Assembly (NCBI RefSeq): GCF_014205215.1
Contig: NZ_JACHNC010000001.1
Location: forward strand, 3,229,001-3,293,000
DNA: 64,000 bases
Direction of reading: 5' to 3'
DNA from: Actinoplanes lobatus
GTDB taxonomy: Bacteria > Actinomycetota > Actinomycetes > Mycobacteriales > Micromonosporaceae
The notes beneath the pieces were generated by a model. That model was not told where the DNA came from, did no database searches, and was given only the letters and a program-made list of their open reading frames with translations. The translations under genes and the position numbers were made by a program. The first letter of the stretch is position 1; every line of letters begins with the position of its first letter. Below, one piece after another: positions 8,469 through 16,528 of this stretch.

Positions 8469-9695
8469 TCAGAGAGCGCTGCCCTCCTTGAACTTCTCCC
8501 AGCTCACGTCCCACGGCGTCCAGCCGTTGCCGTACTCCAGCTCGTCCCCGGTGCCCTTCACGGTGACCGGGTCGCCGATCAGGGTTTTTCCGAACAGCCA
8601 GCGGGCGTTCGAGGGGGACACGTTGACACAGCCGTGTGACACATTCGTGCGTCCCTGTGAGCCGGTGGACCACGGGGCCGAGTGGATGTACTGACCGCTC
8701 CAGGTGAGTCGCTGCGCGTACTCGATGTCGGTGCGGTAACCGGAGGCGCCGTCGGTGTCGGTGGTGTCGAAGACGGTCGCCGCCTTCTTCTCCATGACCA
8801 CCATGTGGCCGCTGGACGACGGCGTGCTCTTCTTGCCGAGACTCACCGGGATGGTCTTGACGACCTTGTCGTCCTGGAGCACGGTCATCTTCTTCGAGGC
8901 GTTGTCGACCTTCATCTCGAACTTGCGGCCGATCTTGACCTTGGCCGAGCGGTCCTGGTCGCCGTAGCGGCCGCCGCCGGTGGGCAGCCCGCCGACCGCG
9001 ATCCGGACGGTCATCTCGGTGCCGGTCTGCCAGTAGTCGGGCGCCCGGTAGTAGGCCTGCGTGCCGCTCGACGTCCACGACCAGGTGCCCGGCTGCGACG
9101 GTGAGGTCTCGACGAACATCCGCTTCTGTACGGCGGCGCGATCCGCCTTCTTGATGCCCGGGTTGAACTCGACGACCACCGGCATGGCCACGCCGTACGT
9201 GTTGCCGTCGAAGAGGTAGAGCCCGGTGCCCGTCTCCCGGGCCGGCGCGCCCATCGTGGTGAAGGTGGTGCTCGCCGTCGTGGACTGTCCGTCACTTCCG
9301 GTGGCGACGACCTTGGCGGCGTACGTCTGCTTGGTCTTGAGGGGTTTGGCCGGCACCCAGGCCGAGCCGTCCTCGCGCAGCTCGCCCGCGACGGCCTTGC
9401 CCTTGGCGTCGGTCAGGGTGACCGAGGTGACCTCGCCGCCGCTGACCTTGAGCCCGATCTCCGCGCTGACCGGCACGTTCTTCTTGTCGGCGGCGGGCGT
9501 GATGGTCAGTGCGACCGGGCCGCCCGCCGCGGACGTGCTCTCGGTCACCGGCGCGCCGGAGGCGCCGGGGTCGGCGCTCGCGGTCGTGGCCGGGTCGGCG
9601 AAGGCGGGTTTGGCATCGTCGTCGCCGCAGGCGGCGAGAGGTGCGATCAGGCCAAGCGCCATGATCGCCGCCAGAGAGCGGCGGAGGTGAACCAT
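8469..9695 (-). CDS. L,D-transpeptidase lipoprotein (LdtMt2-like), copy 2
   Basis: 408 residues from the ATG at 9695, chosen because the protein then opens with a compact lipoprotein signal (MVHLRRSLAA then LAPLAACGD). In-frame ATGs at 9731 and 9749 would add up to 18 residues without a clear ribosome site. The architecture matches the neighbour: Ser/Ala/Pro linker, two Ig-like domains, then a YkuD domain with HSAPWSTGSQG and SHGCVNVS; the nucleophile is Cys356. The two paralogues share the order of domains and the C-terminal GNGWTPWD/GNGWTDWN motif but differ clearly in the Ig-like part. It acts on peptidoglycan outside the membrane. The proteins may differ in timing or substrate; nothing in the sequence decides this. 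Confidence 0.92.
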   Translation of the reverse strand: MVHLRRSLAAIMALGLIAPLAACGDDDAKPAFADPATTASADPGASGAPVTESTSAAGGPVALTITPAADKKNVPVSAEIGLKVSGGEVTSVTLTDAKGKAVAGELREDGSAWVPAKPLKTKQTYAAKVVATGSDGQSTTASTTFTTMGAPARETGTGLYLFDGNTYGVAMPVVVEFNPGIKKADRAAVQKRMFVETSPSQPGTWSWTSSGTQAYYRAPDYWQTGTEMTVRIAVGGLPTGGGRYGDQDRSAKVKIGRKFEMKVDNASKKMTVLQDDKVVKTIPVSLGKKSTPSSSGHMVVMEKKAATVFDTTDTDGASGYRTDIEYAQRLTWSGQYIHSAPWSTGSQGRTNVSHGCVNVSPSNARWLFGKTLIGDPVTVKGTGDELEYGNGWTPWDVSWEKFKEGSAL

Positions 9696-9833
9696 CGTCG
9701 GGCCCCGTTCTGGAGTTCTCAGCGCTGACATCCTGACGTATGGACGCAAGCCCTGCCTCCCCCTTCGGGTGACCGGCAGCCGATTTCAAGGATCTTCCGA
9801 GGTCGTGCTAACGTTTTCTCCGTTGTACGGCGA

Positions 9834-9906
9834 GCGTCGCTAGCTCAACTGGCAGAGCAGCGGACTCTTAATCCGCGGGTTGTAGGTTCAAGTCCTACGC
9901 GACGCA
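9834..9906 (+). tRNA. tRNA-Lys (CTT anticodon), copy 1
   Basis: 73 nt. The acceptor GCGTCGC (9834-9840) pairs with GCGACGC (9899-9905). The anticodon loop CTCTTAA carries CTT, and the T-loop is TTCAAGT. CCA is not encoded. It differs from the copy at 11246 in the acceptor stem and one T-loop base. Confidence 0.97.
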
Positions 9907-9921
9907 CTCTCCAAGCACACG

Positions 9922-9950
9922 AAGCCCCAGCCCTCGGCTGGGGCTTTTTC
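9922..9950 (+). terminator. Terminator of tRNA-Lys copy 1
   Basis: AGCCCCAGCC (9923-9932), a CTC loop, GGCTGGGGCT (9936-9945), then TTTT. Confidence 0.93.
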
Positions 9951-10155
9951 GTGCCCTCCGCCGGTGCTTCCGGGATCCCCTCGATAGTTGCGGCCAGTAA
10001 AAGCGTGATCCATCGCCTAACTACTGCTCCCAAGCTCCGAAAGTTTCGAAAATTTACCGGCACTTAACAGTTGACGCGGTCCCGGTGACTCCGAACAATG
10101 AATCAGCGACGGCCGTCGATCCCTTCCCTGTTCCCCGACACGAAGGTGGATCCCC

Positions 10156-11145
10156 ATGCGCAAGCTCAGAGCCGTGCTCTGCGGAGCGGCCGGCGTGCTG
10201 GCCGCGTCCGGCGCCGTCCTGGCTCCGCTCACCCAGACGGCCGCCGCCGCCCCGGCCGCCTGCAGCAGCGGTTACGTCGGTCTCACCTACGACGACGGGC
10301 CGAACGCCGGCAACACCACCAACCTGCTCAACGCGCTGCGGCAGAACGGGCTGCGGGCCACCATGTTCAACACCGGCCAGAACGCGGCGGCCAACCCCGG
10401 CCTGGTCCGGGCGCAGGTGGACGCCGGCATGTGGGTCGCCAACCACAGCTACACCCACCCGCACATGCTGACCCTGTCCTCGGCGCAGATGAGCTCGGAG
10501 CTGTCCCGCACGCAGAGCGCCATCCAGGCCGGCGGCGGGGGCACCCCGGTGCTCTTCCGTCCGCCGTACGGGGAGACGAACGCCACCCTCCAGTCCGCCG
10601 CCTCGGCCCTGGGCATGCGGACGATCATCTGGGACGTCGACTCCCAGGACTGGAACGGCGCCACCACGGCCCAGATCGTGCAGCGGGCCGGCACGCTCAC
10701 CAACGGCCAGATCATCCTGATGCACGACCAGTACGCCACCACCGTCGCCGCCATCCCGCAGATCGCCGCCGACCTGCGCAACCGTGGCCTGTGCGCCGGC
10801 ATGATCTCGTCCAGCACGGGCCGGGCCGTGGCGCCGAGTGGCGGAACGAACCCCACGACGCCGCCGCCGACCGGTGGTTCCTGTACGGCCACCTACTCCG
10901 AGGGCCAGAAGTGGACGGACCGCTTCAACGGTCAGGTGGCGGTCACCGGGACGAACAACTGGACGGTCACCGTCACGTTCCGTTCCCCGCAGAGGGTCAT
11001 CGCGACCTGGAACGCCACGGTCGGCTGGGACTCCACCGGCTACGTGATGACCGCCCGGCCCAACGGCAACGGCAACACCTTCGGCTTCACCGTTCAGCAC
11101 GGCGGCAACTGGACCTGGCCGTCGCTGACCTGCACCGCGACCTGA
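10156..11145 (+). CDS. Secreted CE4 polysaccharide deacetylase with CBM2
   Basis: 329 residues with a Sec signal peptide (about 1-34, cleaved after AAAAP). The NodB/CE4 domain (about 38-215) shows all five motifs: TYDDGP, HSYTHP (metal-binding His pair), RPPYGE, WDVDSQDW and LMHDQ. A short PTTPPPTGG linker leads to a CBM2 cellulose/xylan-binding domain (about 235-329; GQKWTDRFNGQVAV, NNWTVTVTF, GWDSTGYVMTA). The same layout occurs in streptomycete acetylxylan esterases, so deacetylation of xylan is the likely role; chitin or peptidoglycan deacetylase is the alternative. AAGGTGG lies upstream of the ATG. The gene stands alone between the two tRNA-Lys genes. Confidence 0.93.
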   Translation: MRKLRAVLCGAAGVLAASGAVLAPLTQTAAAAPAACSSGYVGLTYDDGPNAGNTTNLLNALRQNGLRATMFNTGQNAAANPGLVRAQVDAGMWVANHSYTHPHMLTLSSAQMSSELSRTQSAIQAGGGGTPVLFRPPYGETNATLQSAASALGMRTIIWDVDSQDWNGATTAQIVQRAGTLTNGQIILMHDQYATTVAAIPQIAADLRNRGLCAGMISSSTGRAVAPSGGTNPTTPPPTGGSCTATYSEGQKWTDRFNGQVAVTGTNNWTVTVTFRSPQRVIATWNATVGWDSTGYVMTARPNGNGNTFGFTVQHGGNWTWPSLTCTAT

Positions 11146-11245
11146 CCCCGTTCCCCACGGCCGCGGGCGCTCCCCGGCGCCCGCGGCCACCCCCCGGCCG
11201 AAAATCGGGGCCGGGGTGGTGTGTTAGTCTTCCTCCCGTCGAAAG

Positions 11246-11318
11246 GCGCTGCTAGCTCAACTGGCAGAGCAGCGGACTCTTAATCCGCGGGTTGTAGGTT
11301 CGAGTCCTACGCGGCGCA
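11246..11318 (+). tRNA. tRNA-Lys (CTT anticodon), copy 2
   Basis: 73 nt. The acceptor GCGCTGC (11246-11252) pairs with GCGGCGC (11311-11317, one G-T pair). Anticodon CTT, T-loop TTCGAGT, no encoded CCA. Between the acceptor stems it is identical to the copy at 9834 except for one T-loop base. Confidence 0.97.
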
Positions 11319-11324
11319 CGACCG

Positions 11325-11365
11325 ACCGAGGCTCCACCTGATTCAGGTGGGGCCTCGGTGCTTTC
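11325..11365 (+). terminator. Terminator of tRNA-Lys copy 2
   Basis: ACCGAGGCTCCACCTG (11325-11340), an ATT loop, CAGGTGGGGCCTCGGT (11344-11359, one weak pair), then CTTTCT. Confidence 0.88.
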
Positions 11366-11422
11366 TGTGACTTGCTGTGAACCCGCGCGTAGGCCTACCT
11401 GCCGACGATATTGTTGACAATC

Positions 11423-12718
11423 ATGTGGCGGGTGAGACGGATCGCAGTGCTCCTGGCCGTACCCCTGATGGTGTTCCTCGGCGCGAAGCCGGCAGCGGCC
11501 CACCCGATGCCGAACTCGGTGGTCGTCCTCGACGTGCACCAGGGCTCGGTGACCGCGTCGCTCCAGCTGCCCGCCGGCGACCTGGCCCTGGCCAGCGGGA
11601 TCGCCGCGACCCAGCTCCCGGCCCGGGCCGGGGAGCTGCGCGCCTATCTGACCGGGCACATCCGGCCCACCGGCGCCGACGGCGCCGCCTGGACGGTCGC
11701 CGCCGGGGACGTCGAGGTCAGTACGGCCGAGCAGACCGGCACCGGGCCGTACCAGGAGGTGATCGCGACCCTCACGCTCACCCCACCGGCCGGCGGCGAT
11801 GTGCGGCACTTCGCCCTCGGCTACGACGTGATCGTCCACAAGGTGGTGACGCACACCGCGCTGGTGTCGGTCCGGCAGGACTGGGCGGCCGGCCGGGTGA
11901 CCGAGGGTGACGACGCCGAGCAGGTCGGCGCGATCGCCGTCGACAACCGCACGATGACCGTCCCGCCGCTCGCCGTCGACCTCGGCGCGGGCGGCTCCTG
12001 GCAGGGCTTCCGGGCCATGCTCGAACTCGGCGGCCGGCACATCCTGGAGGGGACCGACCACCTGCTGTTCCTGCTCATCCTGCTGCTGCCGGCGCCGCTG
12101 CTGGCCCGGGGCGGGCGCTGGCGGGAGCTGTCGGGCGCGCGGCCGGCGATCCGGCGGATCGCCGGGATCACCCTGGCCTTCACCCTCGGTCACTCCGCGG
12201 CGCTCGCGCTCAGTGCCCTGACCCGGGTCGCGATCCCGGCCCGGCCGGTCGAGGTCTTCATCGCGGTGAGCATCCTGATCGGCGCCGTCCACGCGGTCCG
12301 CCCGCTCTTCCCCGGGCGCGAGGCGCTGGTCGCCGGGCTGTTCGGGCTGGGGCACGGGATGGCCTTCTCGCTCACCCTGGCCGACCTGCACCTGTCCACC
12401 ACGCAGCTGGCGCTCAGCCTGTTCGGCTTCAACCTCGGCATCGAGCTGGTCCAGCTCCTGCTCGTGGCGCTCGCCCTGCCCGCGCTGCTGGCCCTGGCCC
12501 GGCTCCCGGTGCAGCCGTGGCTGCGGACCGGCGGCGCGCTGTTCACCGCGGCCGCCGCGGTCGGCTGGGCGCTGGACCGGATCGGCGTGCCGAACGTGGT
12601 CGCGAGGACCGCCGACGGCGCCGGCGCCAACCACGGCCTGATGCTGGCGGTCCTGACCGTCCTGGCGGTGGCCGGCACCGGCTGGATGCTCCGGGGGCGG
12701 AGACCGGCGGCCGGGTAA
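11423..12718 (+). CDS. HupE/UreJ-family membrane protein
   Basis: 431 residues from the ATG at 11423. A signal peptide (ending KPAAAHP) is followed by a soluble extracytoplasmic domain (about 30-190), then a C-terminal membrane domain of about six helices. The membrane domain carries the family's conserved His-containing motifs: GGRHILEGTDHLLFLL, FTLGHSAAL, FGLGHGMAF and GFNLGIELVQ. HupE/UreJ relatives are linked to nickel or other transition-metal handling, but the two-domain HupE_UreJ_2 type has no proven function, and no urease or hydrogenase genes are nearby. The start is uncertain: no ribosome site is seen, a TTG at 11411 and a GTG at 11429 are alternatives, and a TTGACA hexamer at 11414 lies across this point. 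Confidence 0.85.
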   Translation: MWRVRRIAVLLAVPLMVFLGAKPAAAHPMPNSVVVLDVHQGSVTASLQLPAGDLALASGIAATQLPARAGELRAYLTGHIRPTGADGAAWTVAAGDVEVSTAEQTGTGPYQEVIATLTLTPPAGGDVRHFALGYDVIVHKVVTHTALVSVRQDWAAGRVTEGDDAEQVGAIAVDNRTMTVPPLAVDLGAGGSWQGFRAMLELGGRHILEGTDHLLFLLILLLPAPLLARGGRWRELSGARPAIRRIAGITLAFTLGHSAALALSALTRVAIPARPVEVFIAVSILIGAVHAVRPLFPGREALVAGLFGLGHGMAFSLTLADLHLSTTQLALSLFGFNLGIELVQLLLVALALPALLALARLPVQPWLRTGGALFTAAAAVGWALDRIGVPNVVARTADGAGANHGLMLAVLTVLAVAGTGWMLRGRRPAAG

Positions 12719-12754
12719 TCCCTTCGGGCGTCCGAACCGGGGCCCCGCGCGCCG

Positions 12755-12760
12755 TATCGT
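12755..12760 (+). promoter_or_regulatory. -10 box, leaderless start of the FMN reductase gene
   Basis: TATCGT lies exactly 6 nt before the ATG at 12767. Confidence 0.5.
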
Positions 12761-12766
12761 CGCGGA

Positions 12767-13399
12767 ATGACCCGTGTCCTGCTGATCTCGGGAAGCACCC
12801 GGGAGGGTTCCCTGCACAACGCCGCCCTGCGGACCGCGGCCCGGTTCGCGCCACCGGAGATCACCACCACCCGGTACGAGGACCTGCGCCACCTGCCCGC
12901 CTTCGTCCCCGGCGAGCTGCCGACGGGCCCGGTCGCCGAGCTGCGTTCCCTGGTCGACGCGGCCGACGCCGTGCTGTTCAGCACCCCGGAGTACGCCGGC
13001 TCGCTGCCCGGCAGCCTCAAGAACCTGCTCGACTGGCTGGTCGACGGCGGCGACCTGGGCGGCAAACCGGCCGCCTGGCTGTCCGTGGTGCGGCCCGGCC
13101 TGGACGACGGCGCCCGGGCCGGGCTGGAGTCGGTGCTCGACCACGCGGGCGCCCGGCTGCTGCGGCCCGCGTGCGTCCGGATCCCGCTGGAGATGGCGTC
13201 GATCGACGGCGACGGCATCGTCACCGACGACCGCCTGCACATGGCCCTCCAGGACATGTTGCAGGCGCTCGCCCGGGCCCTCGCCGACTCCCGGCCCCGC
13301 CCGCAGCCGTCCTGGCAGGCGCACTCCAGCGTCTACCCGATCGTGCCGGACCAGGGCCCGTCCGGGCGGCCGTTCATCTGGCCGGGCGGGGTCAGCTGA
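12767..13399 (+). CDS. NAD(P)H-dependent FMN reductase family protein
   Basis: 210 residues with a flavodoxin-like fold. The FMN-phosphate loop SGSTREGSLHNAAL is at 9-22 and the flavin/substrate loop PEYAGSLPGSLKNLLDW at about 77-93, both typical of the FMN_red family (reduction of FMN, quinones, azo dyes or chromate). The C-terminal 30 residues are Pro/Arg-rich and not part of the fold. The physiological substrate is unknown. Its stop overlaps the stop of the convergent sulfatase gene by 8 bases. The ATG is preceded by TATCGT and 6 nt, pointing to a leaderless transcript. Confidence 0.88.
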   Translation: MTRVLLISGSTREGSLHNAALRTAARFAPPEITTTRYEDLRHLPAFVPGELPTGPVAELRSLVDAADAVLFSTPEYAGSLPGSLKNLLDWLVDGGDLGGKPAAWLSVVRPGLDDGARAGLESVLDHAGARLLRPACVRIPLEMASIDGDGIVTDDRLHMALQDMLQALARALADSRPRPQPSWQAHSSVYPIVPDQGPSGRPFIWPGGVS

Positions 13400-14936
13400 T
13401 CGCCCGGGAGGCCTTCCCGCAGGCGTCCGCGCCGACGCAGGTGGCCATCCCGTGCAGTGCGGTGGTCAGCTCGGCGAGCCGCGCCGGCGCCAGCGTGCCG
13501 ACCAGGTTGGTCAACATGTACGGGTCGGTCTTGCGGTCGAAGTACTCCCGGGTCCCGTCCACGTACTCGATGTAGGTGAACCGCTCGGTCCGCATCGCGT
13601 CGTACGACGGTGGGATGTTCTTGCTGTCGTACTGGAAGTCCGGGTCCTTCGGGTCGGTGGCCGGATCGTGGTGCTCGATCAGGGTCGCGTGCCGCCAGTC
13701 GGCCGGCGCGTCCTCGCTGAGCAGCGCCTTGAAGCTGCGGCCGTCGCACTCCGGCGACGGCGGCGCCCCGGCCAGGTCGGTGAAGGTGGGCCGCAGGTCG
13801 ATGTTGGCCACCACCGAGCTGACGCTGCGCCCGGCGCCCACCCCGTGCCCGGCGACGATCAGCGGCACGTTGACGTCGGTGTCGAAGGCGGTCTGCTTGC
13901 CGGAGGGCAGCGCGTACTCGCCCATGTGGTAGCCGTTGTCCGAGCTGAAGATCACCACGGTGTCGCCGGCCACCCCGGACTTGGCCAGGGTGTCGCGCAG
14001 CGTGCCGACCATCCGGTCCACCGACTGCACCGACTGCACCCGCTTGCGGAACTCCTCGTCCACCCGCTGCGCCTGGTCCTTGGTGAGCTTGAGGTTCGGG
14101 GGCAGCCACGACGAGCCGACGGGGACCTTGTCGTAGGCCGCGGTGCGCGGCGCCTTCAGCCCGGGGAAGAGCTTCTCGTCGCGCGGCGCCGGAGTGTACG
14201 GACTGTGCGGGGTGTACGTGGAGACCTCGACCATGAACGGCTGCCCGGTCGCCGCCGTGGTGCTGATGAAGTTCGCCGCCTTGCCCGCGATCACGTCGGT
14301 GAGGTAGTCCTGCGGCTTCTTGCCGTACCTCTTGACCTGGCCGTTCTCGTTGAGGTCGTAGTCGAAGTTGTCGTACGCGTTGCCGCCGCCGAACCACTGG
14401 TCCCAGCCCGGCGGCACGTAGGGCTTGCCGGTGCCCATGGTCTTCTTGGGGAAGTACTCGTTGAGGTACTTGCCGAGGAACGCGGTGCGGTAGCCGGCCG
14501 CCTTGAGGTCGGTCGCGATCGTCGACTTCTCCTGGCCGCGGCTGTTGAAGAGCCGGAAGCCGCCGTCCGACCCGTGGTTCTTGACGATGCCGGTGTTGTG
14601 CGGGAACTGTCCCTTGAGGATCGAGGCGCGCGACGGGCAGCAGAGCGAGTCGGTGACCGTGTAGTTGGTGAACGTCGTGCCGTCCCGCTGCATCTTCTGC
14701 ACGTTCGGCATGTACTGCACGAGGTTCATCGACAGGTCGTCGACCAGCACGAAGACGATGTTCGGCCGGGTCGGGACACTCTCCGTGGGAGTGCCCGGCA
14801 CCGCCGCGGACGGTCCGGAGGAGGCCGCTGGGTGGGCTTCGGCGGGGTCTCCGACGGGTGCGGCGGGAGAGCCGCATCCGGCCATGGCCAGCAGCGACGT
14901 GACGGCGGCGAGGACGCCCAGGGTGCGGAAGGACAT
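13392..14936 (-). CDS. Secreted sulfatase lipoprotein (arylsulfatase-like)
   Basis: 514 residues. A lipoprotein signal ends in LLAMAGC (Cys21). The alkaline-phosphatase-like sulfatase domain covers about 55-480. The metal ligands LVDDLS (D66-D67) are present. C99-C-P-S-R103 is the C-x-P-S-R signature whose first Cys is turned into formylglycine; the metal-site block SSDNGYHMGEY also fits. It hydrolyses sulfate esters outside the cell, with an unknown substrate (a sulfated glycan is possible). The generating enzyme FGE is not in the window. A run of Cys at 99-100 means that C99 rather than C100 is the modified residue. GGAG lies 13 nt before the ATG, a weak ribosome site. Confidence 0.92.
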   Translation of the reverse strand: MSFRTLGVLAAVTSLLAMAGCGSPAAPVGDPAEAHPAASSGPSAAVPGTPTESVPTRPNIVFVLVDDLSMNLVQYMPNVQKMQRDGTTFTNYTVTDSLCCPSRASILKGQFPHNTGIVKNHGSDGGFRLFNSRGQEKSTIATDLKAAGYRTAFLGKYLNEYFPKKTMGTGKPYVPPGWDQWFGGGNAYDNFDYDLNENGQVKRYGKKPQDYLTDVIAGKAANFISTTAATGQPFMVEVSTYTPHSPYTPAPRDEKLFPGLKAPRTAAYDKVPVGSSWLPPNLKLTKDQAQRVDEEFRKRVQSVQSVDRMVGTLRDTLAKSGVAGDTVVIFSSDNGYHMGEYALPSGKQTAFDTDVNVPLIVAGHGVGAGRSVSSVVANIDLRPTFTDLAGAPPSPECDGRSFKALLSEDAPADWRHATLIEHHDPATDPKDPDFQYDSKNIPPSYDAMRTERFTYIEYVDGTREYFDRKTDPYMLTNLVGTLAPARLAELTTALHGMATCVGADACGKASRAIS

Positions 14937-15097
14937 GGTGGCGCGGCTACTCCATCTACGAGTGGTCCCAAGGAGGGTAATCGGCCGGTGCCCACCGGTC
15001 TTGCGGTGGTTGCTTACCTCTTTCTCAGATGATCTTTAAGAAAGCATGAACAGCGGGGAGCCGGTCGTCGTACCGGCGGATAGTGGACACCTTCCCT

Positions 15098-15106
15098 GGA
15101 GGTGAT
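15098..15106 (+). promoter_or_regulatory. Perfect Shine-Dalgarno site
   Basis: GGAGGTGAT is a full match to the anti-Shine-Dalgarno of 16S rRNA and lies 8 nt before the GTG at 15115. Confidence 0.7.
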
Positions 15107-15114
15107 CCGTACCA

Positions 15115-15273
15115 GTGGCCGATACCACCGAACCACACCGGGCGTACGTCGTCGTCGTGGTGGCGTCCCCGGAGCCGCGACCGCGCCGGTTGCGGCGGCC
15201 CACCGCCCGTCGGCCGCACCTGCCGATCCGTCCGCCGCGCGCGCCCCGGGTGCCGCGCCGCCCCGCCGCCTGA
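15115..15273 (+). CDS. Small basic Arg/Pro-rich protein (candidate)
   Basis: 52 residues from a GTG placed 8 nt after a perfect GGAGGTGAT. The sequence opens MADTTEPHRAYVVVVVASPEP, with five valines in a row, and then becomes an Arg/Pro-rich tail (PRRLRRPTARRPHLPIRPPR) with no transmembrane segment. It lies 69 bp upstream of the P450 gene on the same strand and could be co-transcribed. No family is recognised; RNA or DNA binding through the basic tail is only a guess. The quality of the ribosome site is the main evidence, since a protein this short gives little codon-bias support. Confidence 0.45.
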   Translation: MADTTEPHRAYVVVVVASPEPRPRRLRRPTARRPHLPIRPPRAPRVPRRPAA

Positions 15274-15342
15274 CCGGGGCTGCCGGGAACCCCATCGACA
15301 CGTATTGTCGGAATTCGGTTCCCGGCGGCCTGGAGGGGCGAA

Positions 15343-16515
15343 ATGATCGATTTCACCGACCCGGCGTTTCAGAACGACCCCCACCCGACGTACGCCCGGA
15401 TGCGCGGCACCGGCCCGGTCCGCCGTGTCCGCCTGCCCAGCGGCATGGACGCCTGGCTCGTCACCCGATATGACGACGCCCGCCGCGTGCTGGCCGACCC
15501 CCGGCTGTCCAAGTCGGTGGCCGCCCTCGGCTCCGCGGCCGGTCAGTCCGCGGCCGGCGGCGCCCTGTCCCGGCACATGCTGGCCGTGGACCCGCCCGAC
15601 CACACCCGGCTGCGCCGCCTGGTCTCGGCCGCCTTCACGGTCCGCCGGATCGAGGCGCTGCGCCCGCGGATCGAGGTGATCGCCACCGAGTTGCTGGACG
15701 CCCTCGACGGCCGGGACCGGGCCGACCTGATCGACGCCTTCGCCTTCCCGCTGCCCATCCAGGTGATCTGCGAGCTGCTCGGGGTGCCGACCGCCGACCA
15801 GGGCTCGTTCCGTGCCTGGTCCAACGTCATCGTCGCGGGCGCGATGTCCGGCGACCGGCTGGGCCCGGCCATCGAGGCGATGATCGGTTACATCCGGACC
15901 CTGCTCGCCGAACGCCGCGACCACGGCGGCGACGACCTGCTGACCGGGCTGATCCAGGTCCGCGACTCCGGGGACGGGCTGACCGAGGAGGAGCTCACCT
16001 CGATGGTCTTCCTGCTGCTGCTGGCCGGCCACGAGACCACCGTCAACCTGATCGGCAACGGCGCCTACCTGCTGCTGCGTGACCGCGAGCGATGGGAGCG
16101 CCTGCGCGCCGACCGCGCGTTGCTGCCCTCCGCCATCGAGGAGTTCCTGCGGTACGAGGGACCCGTCGAGACGTCCACCTTCCGGGTCGCCACCGAGGAC
16201 CTGGAGATCGGCGGGGAGAAGGTGGCCGCGGGTGACCCGGTCGTGGTGGTCCTGCTCTCCGCCAACCGGGACGACGACCGCTTCCCCGGTGCCGACGAGC
16301 TGCGGCTGGACCGTCCGCAGAACCCGCATCTGGCCTTCGGGCACGGCATTCACTACTGCCTGGGCGCACCGCTGGCCCGGCTGGAGGCGCAGATCGCGTT
16401 CACCGCTCTGTTCGACCGTTTTCCCGGTCTGCGGCTGGCCGTCGAGCCGGAGGAGCTGACCTGGCGGCCCGGCACCCTGCTGCGCGGGCTGACCGAACTT
16501 CCGGTCCGCTTCTGA
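15343..16515 (+). CDS. Cytochrome P450
   Basis: 390 residues, a class I bacterial P450 of the CYP107-like kind. Present are the I-helix oxygen-activation motif AGHETT (228-233), the K-helix E267-F-L-R270, and the heme loop FGHGIHYCLG with the thiolate ligand Cys339. It hydroxylates or epoxidises small molecules using a ferredoxin/ferredoxin reductase pair, neither of which is nearby. GGAGGGG lies just before the ATG. No polyketide or peptide synthase genes surround it, so a catabolic or detoxifying role is as likely as a biosynthetic one. It may form an operon with the small ORF upstream and the membrane protein 13 bp downstream. Confidence 0.95.
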   Translation: MIDFTDPAFQNDPHPTYARMRGTGPVRRVRLPSGMDAWLVTRYDDARRVLADPRLSKSVAALGSAAGQSAAGGALSRHMLAVDPPDHTRLRRLVSAAFTVRRIEALRPRIEVIATELLDALDGRDRADLIDAFAFPLPIQVICELLGVPTADQGSFRAWSNVIVAGAMSGDRLGPAIEAMIGYIRTLLAERRDHGGDDLLTGLIQVRDSGDGLTEEELTSMVFLLLLAGHETTVNLIGNGAYLLLRDRERWERLRADRALLPSAIEEFLRYEGPVETSTFRVATEDLEIGGEKVAAGDPVVVVLLSANRDDDRFPGADELRLDRPQNPHLAFGHGIHYCLGAPLARLEAQIAFTALFDRFPGLRLAVEPEELTWRPGTLLRGLTELPVRF

Positions 16516-16528
16516 CCCGTCGCCTGGC

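Larger units (their letters stand above)
14937..15342. other. Intergenic region between sulfatase and P450 genes
   Basis: 406 bp separating divergent genes. Apart from the small ORF at 15115-15273 it holds CCGGTCGTCGTACCGG at 15061-15076, a hairpin-capable inverted repeat just before that ORF. No other feature is seen. Confidence 0.6.

Noticed and set aside
8332..9078. N-terminal extension of the first L,D-transpeptidase
   Set aside because: It would overlap the neighbouring L,D-transpeptidase gene; the lipoprotein signal right after 8331 marks the true start.
9834..11318. tRNA-Lys pair considered as attachment sites of a genomic island
   Set aside because: No integrase, excisionase or phage gene lies between or beside them; kept only as a low-level observation.
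11252..13324. 690-codon minus-strand frame opposite the HupE-like and FMN reductase genes
   Set aside because: It begins inside tRNA-Lys and is shadow coding of two supported genes.
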